Positions 25,701 to 34,170 are shown, counted from the stretch's first letter. The stretch: 64,000 nt of DNA from Henriciella sp. (GCF_029937755.1 NZ_JAPYPG010000007.1:62001-126000), one strand, 5' to 3'. Made by a program: numbers and translations. The notes: generated by a model not told the origin, from the letters alone.

Positions 25701-26087
25701 ATCAGCGAAGTCGCGGCTCTCGAAGGCGCGGGTGACCTGATCCGACAGGATGGGCGTCCCGAATGGCGGTGGAGCGCGTCAGCCACATGGCGCATGGATG
25801 CCTGGGGCGCGGGCTGGTACACGAGCTATATAGACGATGTACTCGATACCAGCGCTACCAATGACGATACCGGTGATTTCTGGGTCGTGGACTCCGCCAT
25901 TCGCCACAATGCGTATGTGCAGTACACGTTCGGGTATGCCACGGAGAAGCCGCTCCAGCTGCGTGTCGGGGCTCGTAACCTGTTCGACGAGGAGCCGCCG
26001 CTGGCCGATGAGTCCTTCGGCTATATGGGCGGGCTGCATTCCTCTCGTGGCCGCTTCGTCTATGTGAGCGCAAGAAAGAGCTTCTAA
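22746..26087 (+). CDS. TonB-dependent receptor with N-terminal STN signalling domain
   Basis: This 1113-residue outer-membrane transducer begins at an ATG with GGGGAG seven bases upstream. The signal peptide is followed by a secretin/TonB short N-terminal domain at about residues 30-95 (FDLPSGPLSEALDAFIAQSG, then VSGVEGRLSDREALDRLL). A Pro/Ala-rich linker at about 103-135 and a plug follow, with RALGTGNTLVLLNGRR and SRVEVLLDGASALYGSDAVAGVVN. This Asn- and aromatic-rich OMR subfamily is typical of peptide- or complex-substrate receptors in Caulobacterales and Shewanella. The STN domain would contact the FecR protein encoded just upstream. The stop codon overlaps the start of an M14 peptidase by one base, suggesting a peptide ligand (inference). 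Confidence 0.9.
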   Translation: MAKWSAGLFTSAAFVALSASPTLAQVQSPSAQSFDLPSGPLSEALDAFIAQSGRDLIYRTDQVRNISVSGVEGRLSDREALDRLLDGSSLQMRTDESGAILVYAQAEQAPAPRAPAPQQVEQPAPPAAPVSRPDTDEEARLESIIVVGSQIRGARVDGELPVTVVGDEQLAAIGATDGDDLFRSIPQFGDVGFNSTENVSGGVNSARGDVASINLRALGTGNTLVLLNGRRMVNHPGTQSENLVPVTTVNANAIPVTGISRVEVLLDGASALYGSDAVAGVVNTVLKDDFEGLTVSARYGTEPDVEADEYNFTLEAGKNFNNSRTNMALFAAYTDRDPVFASERDFAANADLRDRLPDGWAGDLNFRNNSNNTPWGAFTLRDPATGDTYSLDGISTSGGGVHVQPDTFDGCVAPLGDGLCLDDGNSSGNVAQRYNTNADRTINNGVERLNLFGTLHHDFSNSLRFFGEAGLYQATSKAQRAGSAQLSAARMLIPAENYYNPFGPVGSPNRVEGIGTPDEGLAVELRRYRLVDAGAREIEVENTNWRVLGGLEGEWAGFDWESALTYSEAETNDTTSRTSNTLFLEALSLDTPDAYNPFNGGGFPISDSGDATPSDAGTIDSFIVPVYRKSSTSLTMWDFKLSRPDLFELWAGPVGAAFGVEARHETYEDDRDPRLDGTIEFVSPITGEATSDVMGSSPTLDSEGERDVFSAFAEMQVPLVSPEMNIPLAQSVNMQLAVRYEDYDLFGSVTKPKVALAWRPADFLLFRSAWSQGFKAPNLQQQFDRSLERVNTRTDYVQCEADLRAGRIASFSDCEQAAAIVSQREGSTDLGPEESESFSAGLVYDATFLPEEAGALQVTLDYWSIEQEDVVGIFGDENHLILDYLLRTRGSSNPAVVRADPTAEDIAAYAGTGLDPAGEVLYVEDNYLNLLPRDVEGLDIGVYYDLDDTAFGDFGLRVNVAQLRKFYQDIAPREAEILAAQEAGEISEVAALEGAGDLIRQDGRPEWRWSASATWRMDAWGAGWYTSYIDDVLDTSATNDDTGDFWVVDSAIRHNAYVQYTFGYATEKPLQLRVGARNLFDEEPPLADESFGYMGGLHSSRGRFVYVSARKSF

Positions 26088-27289
26088 TGCCACGGATGCC
26101 ATCAGCGAGACAGCGGGGCTTCGGCCTCGCTGTTTCCGCACTAACGCTGACAGGGTGCGCCCACCTGGTAGCCCCTGCTCCGAAGACGACGACTCTCTGC
26201 GAAACAGAAGAGGTCAGGATCACCACAGGTTTTGTGGGCGCGGGGCATCATGGCTGTGCGATCTCTACCCTTGGGCCAGTGCTCACAGTATGGCCGGAGG
26301 CCTCGATTGCCGGTCCGATCAATCCGAGTCCATGGTATGCCTTCGAGGCTGACATCCGCTCGAGCAAACAGATCAGGCTCCAGCTCGACTATGCGGGCTA
26401 CTGGCATCGCTACCATCCCTGGGTCAGCCGCGACGGTGGCGAGAGGTGGCAGCAGCTTCCGAGTGAGGCCGTGTCGGTCGGCGAAGACGACCATATCGCG
26501 ACTCTGACCCTGCCCGCTGGGCCAGGACACCTTCTTGTGGCCGCGCAGCCGGTTATGACCCCGAAAGACATGGCAGAATGGAGCCGCACCCTTGCCAGTG
26601 AGTACAAGCTGGACCTCATCAACTACGGAGAAAGCCTTGATGGTCGGCCGCTGGAGGCCCTTACGGCAGGCCCGGAAACGGCGCGCCACATTGTTTTCGC
26701 GATTACGGGCCAGCACCCGCCGGAACAGTCCGGTGTGGAGACCTTCAAGGTCTTTGCCGAAACGCTGATGCGGACGCTGCCGGAGGATACGCGCGCAAAT
26801 ACACGGATCGTCCTGCTGCCGCTTGTCAATCCGGACGGCCTCGCCCGTGGCAACTGGCGCCACAATAATGGCGGTGTGGACACCAACCGTGATTGGCTCG
26901 ATCAGAGCCAGCCCGCCATCAAGGCAGCGACAGCTTTCATCAGAAACGAGGCAGAAGGCCGGACAACCGTCGCCTTCATGGACTTTCATTCGACCCAGGA
27001 GACCCTTGTCTATACGCCGCCTCTTGAGGAAGATCTTGCCGATATGAACTTCCCGCGTGCGCTGAAGCAGGCATTCGATGCAGGGATCGATCCCGACCCC
27101 GAATGGATTTCCGGGCATAACGCCGACTCGGGCACATCAAAAAACTGGGCCCTGCAAACGCTCGATGTCGCGGCGCTGACAGTGGAACTTGCCGACGATG
27201 CCCCTCAAGTAGAGATCGTCAAGGTCGGCGAGATCGCAGCACGGACTGTGATCTCTGCCCTGACAGGTTCATCAGGCAAAGAGGACTGA
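26087..27289 (+). CDS. M14 family zinc carboxypeptidase lipoprotein
   Basis: This 400-residue M14 metallocarboxypeptidase is probably periplasmic: residues 12-24 (FGLAVSALTLTGC) form a lipobox. An N-terminal beta domain (about 45-150, as in the cytosolic carboxypeptidase-like/AGBL group) precedes the catalytic domain. Zinc ligands are His210 and Glu213 (GQHPPEQSG) and His301 (DFHST). The substrate-binding Asn267-Arg268 lies in VDTNRDW, and the general base Glu367 lies in TVELAD. The start codon overlaps the upstream receptor stop (TAATG), so receptor and peptidase are made together. This implies C-terminal trimming of an imported or sensed peptide. Confidence 0.88.
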   Translation: MPRMPSARQRGFGLAVSALTLTGCAHLVAPAPKTTTLCETEEVRITTGFVGAGHHGCAISTLGPVLTVWPEASIAGPINPSPWYAFEADIRSSKQIRLQLDYAGYWHRYHPWVSRDGGERWQQLPSEAVSVGEDDHIATLTLPAGPGHLLVAAQPVMTPKDMAEWSRTLASEYKLDLINYGESLDGRPLEALTAGPETARHIVFAITGQHPPEQSGVETFKVFAETLMRTLPEDTRANTRIVLLPLVNPDGLARGNWRHNNGGVDTNRDWLDQSQPAIKAATAFIRNEAEGRTTVAFMDFHSTQETLVYTPPLEEDLADMNFPRALKQAFDAGIDPDPEWISGHNADSGTSKNWALQTLDVAALTVELADDAPQVEIVKVGEIAARTVISALTGSSGKED

Positions 27290-27291
27290 GC

Positions 27292-27678
27292 CTACTTTCG
27301 AGACATCCACTTGGTGCCAGAAGATACCGGTTGAGTGGTTGCCTGGCTGCCCGGTCTCGGTTTCGGGTTCCGGACTGAGGAAAACTTGAAACTGATGGCC
27401 TGCAGATCTCGGGGCGAGTTCAACAGCGCCATTGCCTCGGAGGCGCTGAGCATGGACACAAGTTCGTAGACTGAGGAAGCACGCTCCGCCCGGGCGCGAG
27501 CTGTCGCCAAGGGCAAATGAACCTCACTCCGCGCCAGCGGCCAGTATGGGTCCACCAATGCATCACGATTCCTGAGGCGGTCTCGATCAAGGAGAAGAGA
27601 GGCCAACCGGTCCGGCTTCAGAGCGCGGAAGGACGCATGAAGAGACTGGGCTTTCAGATAGGCGGATGGTGGTGTCAC
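27292..27678 (-). CDS. Hypothetical protein, uncertain
   Basis: This is an open frame of 128 codons from GTG, convergent with the M14 gene and separated from it by 2 bp. I recognise no family. The predicted product is helical and basic, with a stretch SVYELVSMLSASEAMALL around residues 69-86 and a Ser/Pro/Thr-rich tail. It has no signal peptide and only a weak ribosome site. Codon usage is not obviously non-coding, but it could be a spurious frame or a gene remnant. Confidence 0.3.
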   Translation of the reverse strand: MTPPSAYLKAQSLHASFRALKPDRLASLLLDRDRLRNRDALVDPYWPLARSEVHLPLATARARAERASSVYELVSMLSASEAMALLNSPRDLQAISFKFSSVRNPKPRPGSQATTQPVSSGTKWMSRK

Positions 27679-28128
27679 ATCGGCCGCGTCGCCGCCACGG
27701 CCAATGACTGACTTTCCTGGTCTGATGCTTGCGGCGCCTTATTCTCAGACCCGCAACTCGTAATATGAAGGGTCACGGCAAGGATGACTGGTAATCCCTT
27801 TCGGGAAAATCGTATGCGCGCCATAGATCACCTCGACACCTGCCACCCGAGCTTAGGCGCAGAGTTGTGCGCCGCAACATGGGCTTGAAAGAAGGAATGA
27901 TCAGGGCGTCACTTGGTTGCACACCAGTCGATCAGCCGCCAACATGCCTTCATTTGTTGCATAGAAAACGGGCGGACGGGCGACGTTCGTAAAAATCGGG
28001 AAATCTCAAAAAAGTATGTGAGGGTGGCCTGGCAACGGCACGCCCCACGAGGATAGTTTTTCATCCCTTTGGCGACAAAGGCCAAAAAACTAGTTTCATA
28101 TTTTTTGTTTTTTGAATATTCTAGGCAA
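27679..28128. other. Intergenic region, 450 bp, upstream of the Lrp gene
   Basis: No gene, RNA or repeat that I can support lies here. The last 60 bp are strongly AT-rich (for example CATATTTTTTG near 28098) and probably hold the promoter of the Lrp gene; AGG lies five bases before its ATG. Confidence 0.4.
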
Positions 28129-28611
28129 ATGAGTGAAGAACTGTCGATATTTGATATCAAGATTCTGGAGCAGCTTCAGAAAGACTGCTCTGTCTCCACC
28201 GTCGAACTCGCCGAGATCGTCGGCCTGTCACAGTCGCCCTGCTGGCGCCGCCTGCAACGGCTGAAAGACGAGGGCTACATCAAGTCCCAGGTCGCCATTC
28301 TGGACCGCGAAAAGCTTGGCTATGGCCTGCATATCTTTGCCTATGTGAAGGTGGCCAAGCTCTCGGAGAAAGAACGCGAGACGTTCAGCCGAAAAATCCA
28401 GAACACGCCGGAGATCATCGAATGCTATTCCATCTTCGGTGAGATGGACCTTCTGATGAAGATCCAGGCGAAGTCGATGAAATGGTATCAGGAATTCCTG
28501 ATGGACTTCCTGCTGAACCTGCCCGGCGTGGAGAACGTCAACTCGACTGCCACGCTCGGCGAAATCAAGTCGACCACGGCTATCCCTGTACGCGGCAGCA
28601 TGGCGCTCTAG
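28129..28611 (+). CDS. Lrp/AsnC family transcriptional regulator
   Basis: This 160-residue regulator has an N-terminal winged helix-turn-helix (residues 4-60: FDIKILEQLQKDC, VELAEIVGLSQSPCWRRLQRL, GYI) and a C-terminal RAM ligand-binding domain (about 72-150, with IECYSIFGEMDLLMKI). I chose the ATG at 28129; an upstream in-frame start would encode an unlikely aromatic-rich leader. It heads a region of amino-acid and peptide genes, so it probably senses an amino acid and controls them. Its stop codon shares the palindrome CTAG with the stop of the convergent amidohydrolase-RidA gene. Confidence 0.9.
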   Translation: MSEELSIFDIKILEQLQKDCSVSTVELAEIVGLSQSPCWRRLQRLKDEGYIKSQVAILDREKLGYGLHIFAYVKVAKLSEKERETFSRKIQNTPEIIECYSIFGEMDLLMKIQAKSMKWYQEFLMDFLLNLPGVENVNSTATLGEIKSTTAIPVRGSMAL

Positions 28612-31178
28612 GCGCGGCGGCGTCCGAGAGAAAAGCCAAGCCCGCCTGCCAACAGGATGCAAAGCCCGCCCAGGGTCCACACCAGCCAGTCGGGCCCGTC
28701 CTTGCCGGCGACCACAGGAACGGCACCCGCGCCCGGAACATGCGCCAAGCACTCGACCTCGATCGGCGCGCCAAGCGCCAGGCCGTCTGCGCCAAAGGCA
28801 CTGCGCGCCGGCATCTTGCCCGGCTCGAAATAGGTCTTGTAGACCTCATTGAACGACGGCCACTTGTCCATGTCGTCGATCATCACCGTGCACTTGAAGA
28901 TGTTTGACATGTCAGTGCCCGTACGCTCGGCAAGCGCCTTGATCGTATCCATCACCTGTCTGGCATCCTCCTCGAAGGTTTCGCCGCCACGCCCGATCTG
29001 GCCTGACAGGTAGATGATATCGCCAACACGCACGGCCGCCGAGAAGGGCAGCGTCGCAGGATCGACTGGCAATCCGTCCGCCTGCATCGGGAAGTGCTCG
29101 ACGAACGCGTCATCGCCTTCATAGCGCGCCGGCTCGGCTTTGGTGACGTTGCCGGCTGACACGTCCATCAGATCAGGTGGTGCTGAAAAGGGCTCAATGC
29201 TGAGCGCCTGATAGATCTCGGCGGGGAAATAGACGTCGCCATCCTTTACGACCATTCGTGGCGCGCGAATCGCAGATAGGTCCCGAAGTGGATTGCCTGC
29301 GACCAGAACGAAATCGGCGAGCTTGCCTTCCTCGATGGTACCAAGGTCGTCGCCATAACCCAGATACTCGGCCGGGCCCCAGAGACCGAGGCGCAGGACA
29401 TCTACTGTCGGAATGCCAGCCTTTTCATAAAGCTCCAGTTCGCGGTGGACCGTGAAGCCGGTCCTGTCATCGGTTCCCGGCAGGAGGCGGATCCCGGAAT
29501 CATGCAACAGCTTCAGGGTCTCCAGAACTCGGTTGAAGCCCTCGACATAAGCGGCGTCTGCGGCATCATTTTCAAGCGTCACGAAAGTCCGCTTACGATA
29601 GCGCTGATAGCCAACCGGCATATGGTCGAGATAGGCCGCATCGCCTTCCTGGATGGTGCCGGCACGGCTCAGCATCAGGCGCTCGAGAATGACGGCCGTC
29701 GGGTCCACACCGACATCGTTCTCCTGCATAAGGGCGATCGTCGCCCTGACCTTGTCGGCCCCGAGGTCGAGCCCTGCCCCGCGGGCCATCCCCGTCAGCC
29801 GCAGCGGCGTGCGGGTATCCTCGCCAGGCTCAAGCAGCCAGCCCAGCATGAGCTGGTTGATGTGGGTGATTTCGTCATAGCCTGCCTTGATCATGGTATC
29901 GGCGTTGGTGAAGGCCGGCACATGGCCAATGACGCCCATGCCGTGTGCCTCGGCGCGCGCCGCCATGGCGGGCACCCAGTCGGGCTTCGTCGAATTGTAG
30001 ATCTTGATGAAGGGGTACCCGCGCTCGGCATACCAGTCGACCGCATCGACAGCTTCCTGCTCGCTGGCCGCAATGATACCGTGGCGGGCCGAATAAGGGC
30101 TGCGCCCTTCGATAAAGCCGGCCGGGGTAATGCGCGGACCGATCAGGGCGCCCTGCTCCTGTTTCTCCATCAACCGCGTCAGGAAATCGTTGTCATTGCC
30201 CATGTCGCGGGTCGAAGTGACACCGGCCGCGATATAGTAGAGGCCGGAACTGGACGAGGCGTGTGAGTGCATGTCCCAGAGGCCGGGCATCAGCGTTCCG
30301 CCAGCCCCGTCATAAACCGTCATGCCCGGGTCCAGCGCTTGCGGCCCGCTCCACGGCGCTATCCGCTGTATGCGGCTGGCGTCCACATAAACCGTCGATG
30401 GCTCACCGAGTGACCCATTGACCGGATCGAGAATGCGCACATTCGCAATGGCGTAAGGCACTTCTGACGTGTGGCGAAGGTCCTTCGCCAATTGCGTCAA
30501 CCGCTCGTCGCCTTGCTCGCGCGAGATGTCGTGCAGGGCGGGCAACAGGTCGCCATAGCCTTCGCGGATCATCGAGAAATTGGTGAAGAACATGCCTTCA
30601 TCATCGAGCGCGATGAGCGACGGGCTGAGATCAATCCCGGACAGGCGGTAAATCATGAGTTCCAGCGCCTCCCCCTCATGATCGAGCGTGACCTTATCGA
30701 CTTTTTCAAGCGAAAGCGTGCCGGACGGGAGGACCGGCATCGACCGGTCGTCATCCTCAAGAAGGGCCCGCGCATAGACAAAGTCGGCCCAAGGGCTGCC
30801 ATCATTTATCGCGTAGAGGGCCGGCCCGGATACGCTCTCCCGGCCACTGTCGGCCTGGCTGTGCCACGTCGCGGCGCCTTCATCGAGCGCGAACGTCTCA
30901 CTCACGTCCGCGCCCATCAGGGAGGTGCCCTCAACGGTCCAGCCGACAGGCACATTGTCAGCGTTCAGTTCGATGACCTCGGTGTGCTTCGGACCGCGTC
31001 CATTGCTGTCGACAAAATAGTCGACCGTCTCCGTCGCGCCGTCCTTGTCGACCTTCAGGTAACCGACATTCTCGTCGTTCTGCATCAGCACGTAATTGTA
31101 TTGCTGCGCAGACGCAAAGCCCGGTCCGATGCCGGCGAGCACGAGGCCCAGCCCCAAAAGGCGTGCTGTGAGTTTCAT
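28608..31178 (-). CDS. Amidohydrolase-RidA fusion protein with C-terminal membrane anchor
   Basis: This 856-residue exported protein has four parts. A signal peptide ends FASAQ at about 25. A beta-rich N-terminal domain occupies about 27-200. A metal-dependent amidohydrolase (imidazolonepropionase-like) spans about 245-645, with the HSH motif at His304/His306, Lys392, His419, His439 and Asp570 as expected ligands. A complete RidA/YjgF domain spans about 695-815 and keeps Arg792 (PARSAF) and the terminal IEVECLA. After it, a single helix (831-851) ends in GRRRA, like a C-terminal sorting or anchor signal. It overlaps the downstream S10 peptidase operon partner by four bases (start ATGA). RidA deaminates reactive enamines and imines, which PLP enzymes and cyclodeaminases nearby could generate. 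The fusion is unusual. Confidence 0.85.
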   Translation of the reverse strand: MKLTARLLGLGLVLAGIGPGFASAQQYNYVLMQNDENVGYLKVDKDGATETVDYFVDSNGRGPKHTEVIELNADNVPVGWTVEGTSLMGADVSETFALDEGAATWHSQADSGRESVSGPALYAINDGSPWADFVYARALLEDDDRSMPVLPSGTLSLEKVDKVTLDHEGEALELMIYRLSGIDLSPSLIALDDEGMFFTNFSMIREGYGDLLPALHDISREQGDERLTQLAKDLRHTSEVPYAIANVRILDPVNGSLGEPSTVYVDASRIQRIAPWSGPQALDPGMTVYDGAGGTLMPGLWDMHSHASSSSGLYYIAAGVTSTRDMGNDNDFLTRLMEKQEQGALIGPRITPAGFIEGRSPYSARHGIIAASEQEAVDAVDWYAERGYPFIKIYNSTKPDWVPAMAARAEAHGMGVIGHVPAFTNADTMIKAGYDEITHINQLMLGWLLEPGEDTRTPLRLTGMARGAGLDLGADKVRATIALMQENDVGVDPTAVILERLMLSRAGTIQEGDAAYLDHMPVGYQRYRKRTFVTLENDAADAAYVEGFNRVLETLKLLHDSGIRLLPGTDDRTGFTVHRELELYEKAGIPTVDVLRLGLWGPAEYLGYGDDLGTIEEGKLADFVLVAGNPLRDLSAIRAPRMVVKDGDVYFPAEIYQALSIEPFSAPPDLMDVSAGNVTKAEPARYEGDDAFVEHFPMQADGLPVDPATLPFSAAVRVGDIIYLSGQIGRGGETFEEDARQVMDTIKALAERTGTDMSNIFKCTVMIDDMDKWPSFNEVYKTYFEPGKMPARSAFGADGLALGAPIEVECLAHVPGAGAVPVVAGKDGPDWLVWTLGGLCILLAGGLGFSLGRRRA

Positions 31179-32707
31179 TCCGGTGTCTCCCCTGCTTTCC
31201 CCTGGTCGGCCAGCGCATCCGCTATGAAAGCCCGGATGTGGCCGGCGAACGGTTCCCGCAGTTCCTCTTCATCGAACGGTGAGTGCCCCGAGGCCATCAC
31301 CACGTATTCCACGCGTTCCTGTGGCAGCCCGGCATGGGTAAGCGCGTATTGCGTCTGCAGCGCCGTCACAGCGAGATCGCGATAGCCGCCAAAGACAAGC
31401 AGCCCGGCGTCTTCATTCTTGTCGAGGAACCGGGCCACCAGCGGCGTTGCATTGAAACTGAAGACCGGAGACTTACCGGCACGTCGCCAGTCCCAGGCGA
31501 AATTCGCATCGAGATTGAGCGACCGGTAGCCGTCTTCCCGATCCAGTCCCGTCAGCGCCTTCAGGTAATCCGCAATGTCTTCCGCGATGATCTTGTTGGA
31601 CCGGCCAAGGCCAAGCGACGGGTCGTTCGCGCCCGCAGGGCGGTCTGGATTGGCCGGCGGCTTCTTTTCCTGCGTAACCGCCGTGTTGAGACGGCTGACC
31701 AGCTTGTTCTCGTCCGCCAGCACATTCTCGAGAAAGACCTGTTTTCCGACCCGCAGGTCAGCGTCCATGATGAGCGCGCTGGACAGCCCCGTCATCGATG
31801 CGACGCGAGTGGCGATCCTTTCGCGCTCATCGTCGCCAAGCAGGTCACCGCGCTGCAGCGCGACGAGATAGTCGGTTTCGGCAAACTGGCGCGCCTGCTC
31901 CCAAGCCTCCTCCTCGCCTGCCGCATCAATCGACGACTTCCCGAACCGCCATGCCGTTGCCGCCATTGTCGGTAAGGCAAAGACGTGGCCGAGATCGCTG
32001 GACCCTCCCCCCATGTCGAGCGCTGGCGAGACCATGACGAGGCCCTCGACATTCAAGTCATCAAGATCTGCTGCGAGGTTCGCCAGGCGAAAGCCGCCAT
32101 AGCTCTGGCCGGTCACGAAGATCGGTGCCTCGCTACGCTCATGCGCTTCCAGCCACGAATGGATGAAAGCGCCTACAGCTTCGACATCGCCATCGATGCC
32201 AAGATAACGGCTCTCGCCATCCGGTGAGGCAGACCGGCTGAAGCCCGTCTCCACCGGATCGATGAAGACAAGGTCGGTATCGCGCAGGACGGTAACAGGA
32301 TTGTCAGGGAATGCGGTCTCCCCCTCCTCGCGGTCCCGGCCTTTCGGACCGAGCGCAAAGTGAAGGGGAGAAGACGAAGCGCCGGGCCCGCCATTGAAGA
32401 GGAACATGACCGGACGCTCTGAACCCGGGCAGTCGCAGTCGCGCAGATAGGCCGTTCCGGAAATGGTCGTCTCGGCCCCTGTGTCGTCGGTATCGAGCAC
32501 CAGCCTGTCCCAGTGAGCGGTATAGCGCACCGGCCCTTCATTGAACGCATCGTCGACTGAAAACACCTCGCCATTGGTGACATGCTGCAAGGCGGTGGAC
32601 GCTTCAGTCTCGGCGGCGGACGGTGCTGTCATGCACCCGGCGATGGTGACGCTCATGGCTCCGGCGGCAAACAGCCGTGCCAACGCGGACAGGGAAGGTT
32701 CTCTCAT
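31175..32707 (-). CDS. S10 family serine carboxypeptidase-like lipoprotein (copy 1)
   Basis: This 510-residue alpha/beta hydrolase belongs to the serine carboxypeptidase family (COG2939). The lipoprotein signal ends at TIAGC (residue 25). The substrate-binding NGGPG is at 105-109, and the nucleophile Ser202 lies in GQSYGG (Gln replaces the usual Glu of GESYG). Asp444 (GGYRDLAV) and His475 (SGHSPF) complete the triad. The length fits bacterial S10 proteins. It is translated in an overlapping pair with the amidohydrolase-RidA gene. It is the most diverged of three S10 genes in this cluster and probably trims peptide C-termini in the periplasm. Confidence 0.87.
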   Translation of the reverse strand: MREPSLSALARLFAAGAMSVTIAGCMTAPSAAETEASTALQHVTNGEVFSVDDAFNEGPVRYTAHWDRLVLDTDDTGAETTISGTAYLRDCDCPGSERPVMFLFNGGPGASSSPLHFALGPKGRDREEGETAFPDNPVTVLRDTDLVFIDPVETGFSRSASPDGESRYLGIDGDVEAVGAFIHSWLEAHERSEAPIFVTGQSYGGFRLANLAADLDDLNVEGLVMVSPALDMGGGSSDLGHVFALPTMAATAWRFGKSSIDAAGEEEAWEQARQFAETDYLVALQRGDLLGDDERERIATRVASMTGLSSALIMDADLRVGKQVFLENVLADENKLVSRLNTAVTQEKKPPANPDRPAGANDPSLGLGRSNKIIAEDIADYLKALTGLDREDGYRSLNLDANFAWDWRRAGKSPVFSFNATPLVARFLDKNEDAGLLVFGGYRDLAVTALQTQYALTHAGLPQERVEYVVMASGHSPFDEEELREPFAGHIRAFIADALADQGKAGETPE

Positions 32708-32907
32708 AGCAGGCAGTGTCTGATGATCCCTGACGGATTCCTATGCCGATTGTGCAGACCCGCGCAAAGGAGCGGGCAAATTCATGCGATTCCTTGCGGC
32801 AGGCAGAATTATTCATTCGCCGCGCCGGGTGAATTGGCAAACTTCGAAAACGATTGGCCGCCGCAGGTCACTAGGGTTGAATGGACGCTGATCTTCAGGA
32901 GCCGACC
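32708..32907. other. Divergent promoter region between S10 peptidase and class V aminotransferase
   Basis: This 200-bp gap separates divergent transcription units. It holds the ribosome site GGAG six bases before the ATG at 32908 and no other recognisable element. Confidence 0.35.
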
Positions 32908-34170
32908 ATGACGCTGACCCGCCGCGAAGCCCTCACGCTGACTGCCGCCGCCTTTGCGGGCCCGGCTGCCTGTCGGTCAACGGGTGAGGCCGTTGCCCAG
33001 ACCGTCGAGAGCCAGCCGGCAGCTGTCCCGGCGGCCCTGCCCGACCGGGCAAGCTTTTCGCTCGGCGAAACGGTCTACCTGAATGCCGGATCACAGCACC
33101 CTTTCAGCAAGCAGGCGCGCGCATCAGTGGATGCGTATTTGCGCCACCGCGAAACGCATGCCCCGGATGACGGATATGAGCTGAACAGCGATGCTGCGAT
33201 CGAAAAGTTCGCGCGGCTCGTCAACGCCGACCCGGAAGAAATCACCTGGGTCCAGAGCACCACCGCTGGCGAACAGATGATCGTGCGCTCCCTCGGCCTG
33301 CCCGAAAGAGGCGCAAAGGTCGTGACCGACACGTTGCACTTTTTCGGATCCTTCCCGCTTTATGGAGAGCTTGAGCGTCAGGGCTGCGAGGTCGCCTGGG
33401 TCGAGGCGCGCGATGGCCGTATCTCAGTGGAGGACATGGACCGCGCGATAACGCCAGGCACGAAGCTCGTCTCGCTGTCTCTCGTCTCGACGATCAACGG
33501 TTTCGAACACGATCTGAAAGCGGTCTGCGACCTTGCCCACTCACGCGGCGCCCTCGTCTATGCCGACATCATTCACGCAGCCGGCTGCGTTCCTGTCGAC
33601 CTTCACGCCAGCGGCGTCGATTTCGCTGCCTGCGCCAGCTACAAATGGCTGATGGGGGATTTCGGGCTCGGCTTCCTTTATGTCCGCAAGGGCGCGATGG
33701 AGCATCTCACCCGCACCAATTACGGCTATTACGGCATCAGCCAGTTCTCGACGCACATGTATCCCTTCGATGCCCCGGGCGAGGACCTGGTGGAGTACGA
33801 ATTTGCCGACACTGCATCAGGCTGGTTCGCGCTGGGCACGCATTCGCACACCGTCATCGCCCAGCTCAATGCCTCGCTCGACTACATTCTTGACCTCGGG
33901 GTCGAGACCATACAGGCGCATGCGCAAACGCTGACGGCGCGTTTGAAGCAGGGGCTTCGCTCTCAGGGCTTCACCTTGATGACGCCGGAGGATGCCCGCA
34001 CGCCGATCGTCACCGCGCTCTATGAAGACGCCTACAAACGGCTCGCGCCCGCCATGAAGGAACGCGGCATCGTCACAACTCTCTCGCGCAATCGCTTCCG
34101 CCCGACCGTTTCCGTGTTCAACACGACCGACGATATCGACGCCTTCCTCGAAGCCGTCGGTACTGCCTAA
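32908..34170 (+). CDS. Tat-exported class V aminotransferase (isopenicillin N epimerase/cysteine desulfurase-like)
   Basis: This 420-residue PLP enzyme of aminotransferase class V has its PLP lysine in ASYKWLMGDFG at about 246-256 and the cofactor-binding D-I-I-H-A-A-G upstream. The N-terminus (TLTRREALTLTAAAFAGPAAC) combines a twin-arginine motif with a lipobox-like AAC, so the folded cofactor-loaded enzyme is apparently exported. I chose the ATG at 32908 for its GGAG site. Class V members include epimerases, desulfurases and lyases; the reaction here is unknown. The stop codon overlaps the stop of the convergent second S10 gene (CTAA). Confidence 0.85.
   Translation: MTLTRREALTLTAAAFAGPAACRSTGEAVAQTVESQPAAVPAALPDRASFSLGETVYLNAGSQHPFSKQARASVDAYLRHRETHAPDDGYELNSDAAIEKFARLVNADPEEITWVQSTTAGEQMIVRSLGLPERGAKVVTDTLHFFGSFPLYGELERQGCEVAWVEARDGRISVEDMDRAITPGTKLVSLSLVSTINGFEHDLKAVCDLAHSRGALVYADIIHAAGCVPVDLHASGVDFAACASYKWLMGDFGLGFLYVRKGAMEHLTRTNYGYYGISQFSTHMYPFDAPGEDLVEYEFADTASGWFALGTHSHTVIAQLNASLDYILDLGVETIQAHAQTLTARLKQGLRSQGFTLMTPEDARTPIVTALYEDAYKRLAPAMKERGIVTTLSRNRFRPTVSVFNTTDDIDAFLEAVGTA

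Noticed and set aside
26141-27118. Minus-strand frame of 325 codons opposite the M14 peptidase
   Set aside because: The plus strand encodes all M14 zinc and substrate residues in order; the minus product has no motif.
27909-28160. Minus-strand frame of 83 codons ending in a Trp/Cys-rich tail
   Set aside because: I considered a transposase remnant, but there are no terminal repeats, no ribosome site and no recognisable transposase motif.
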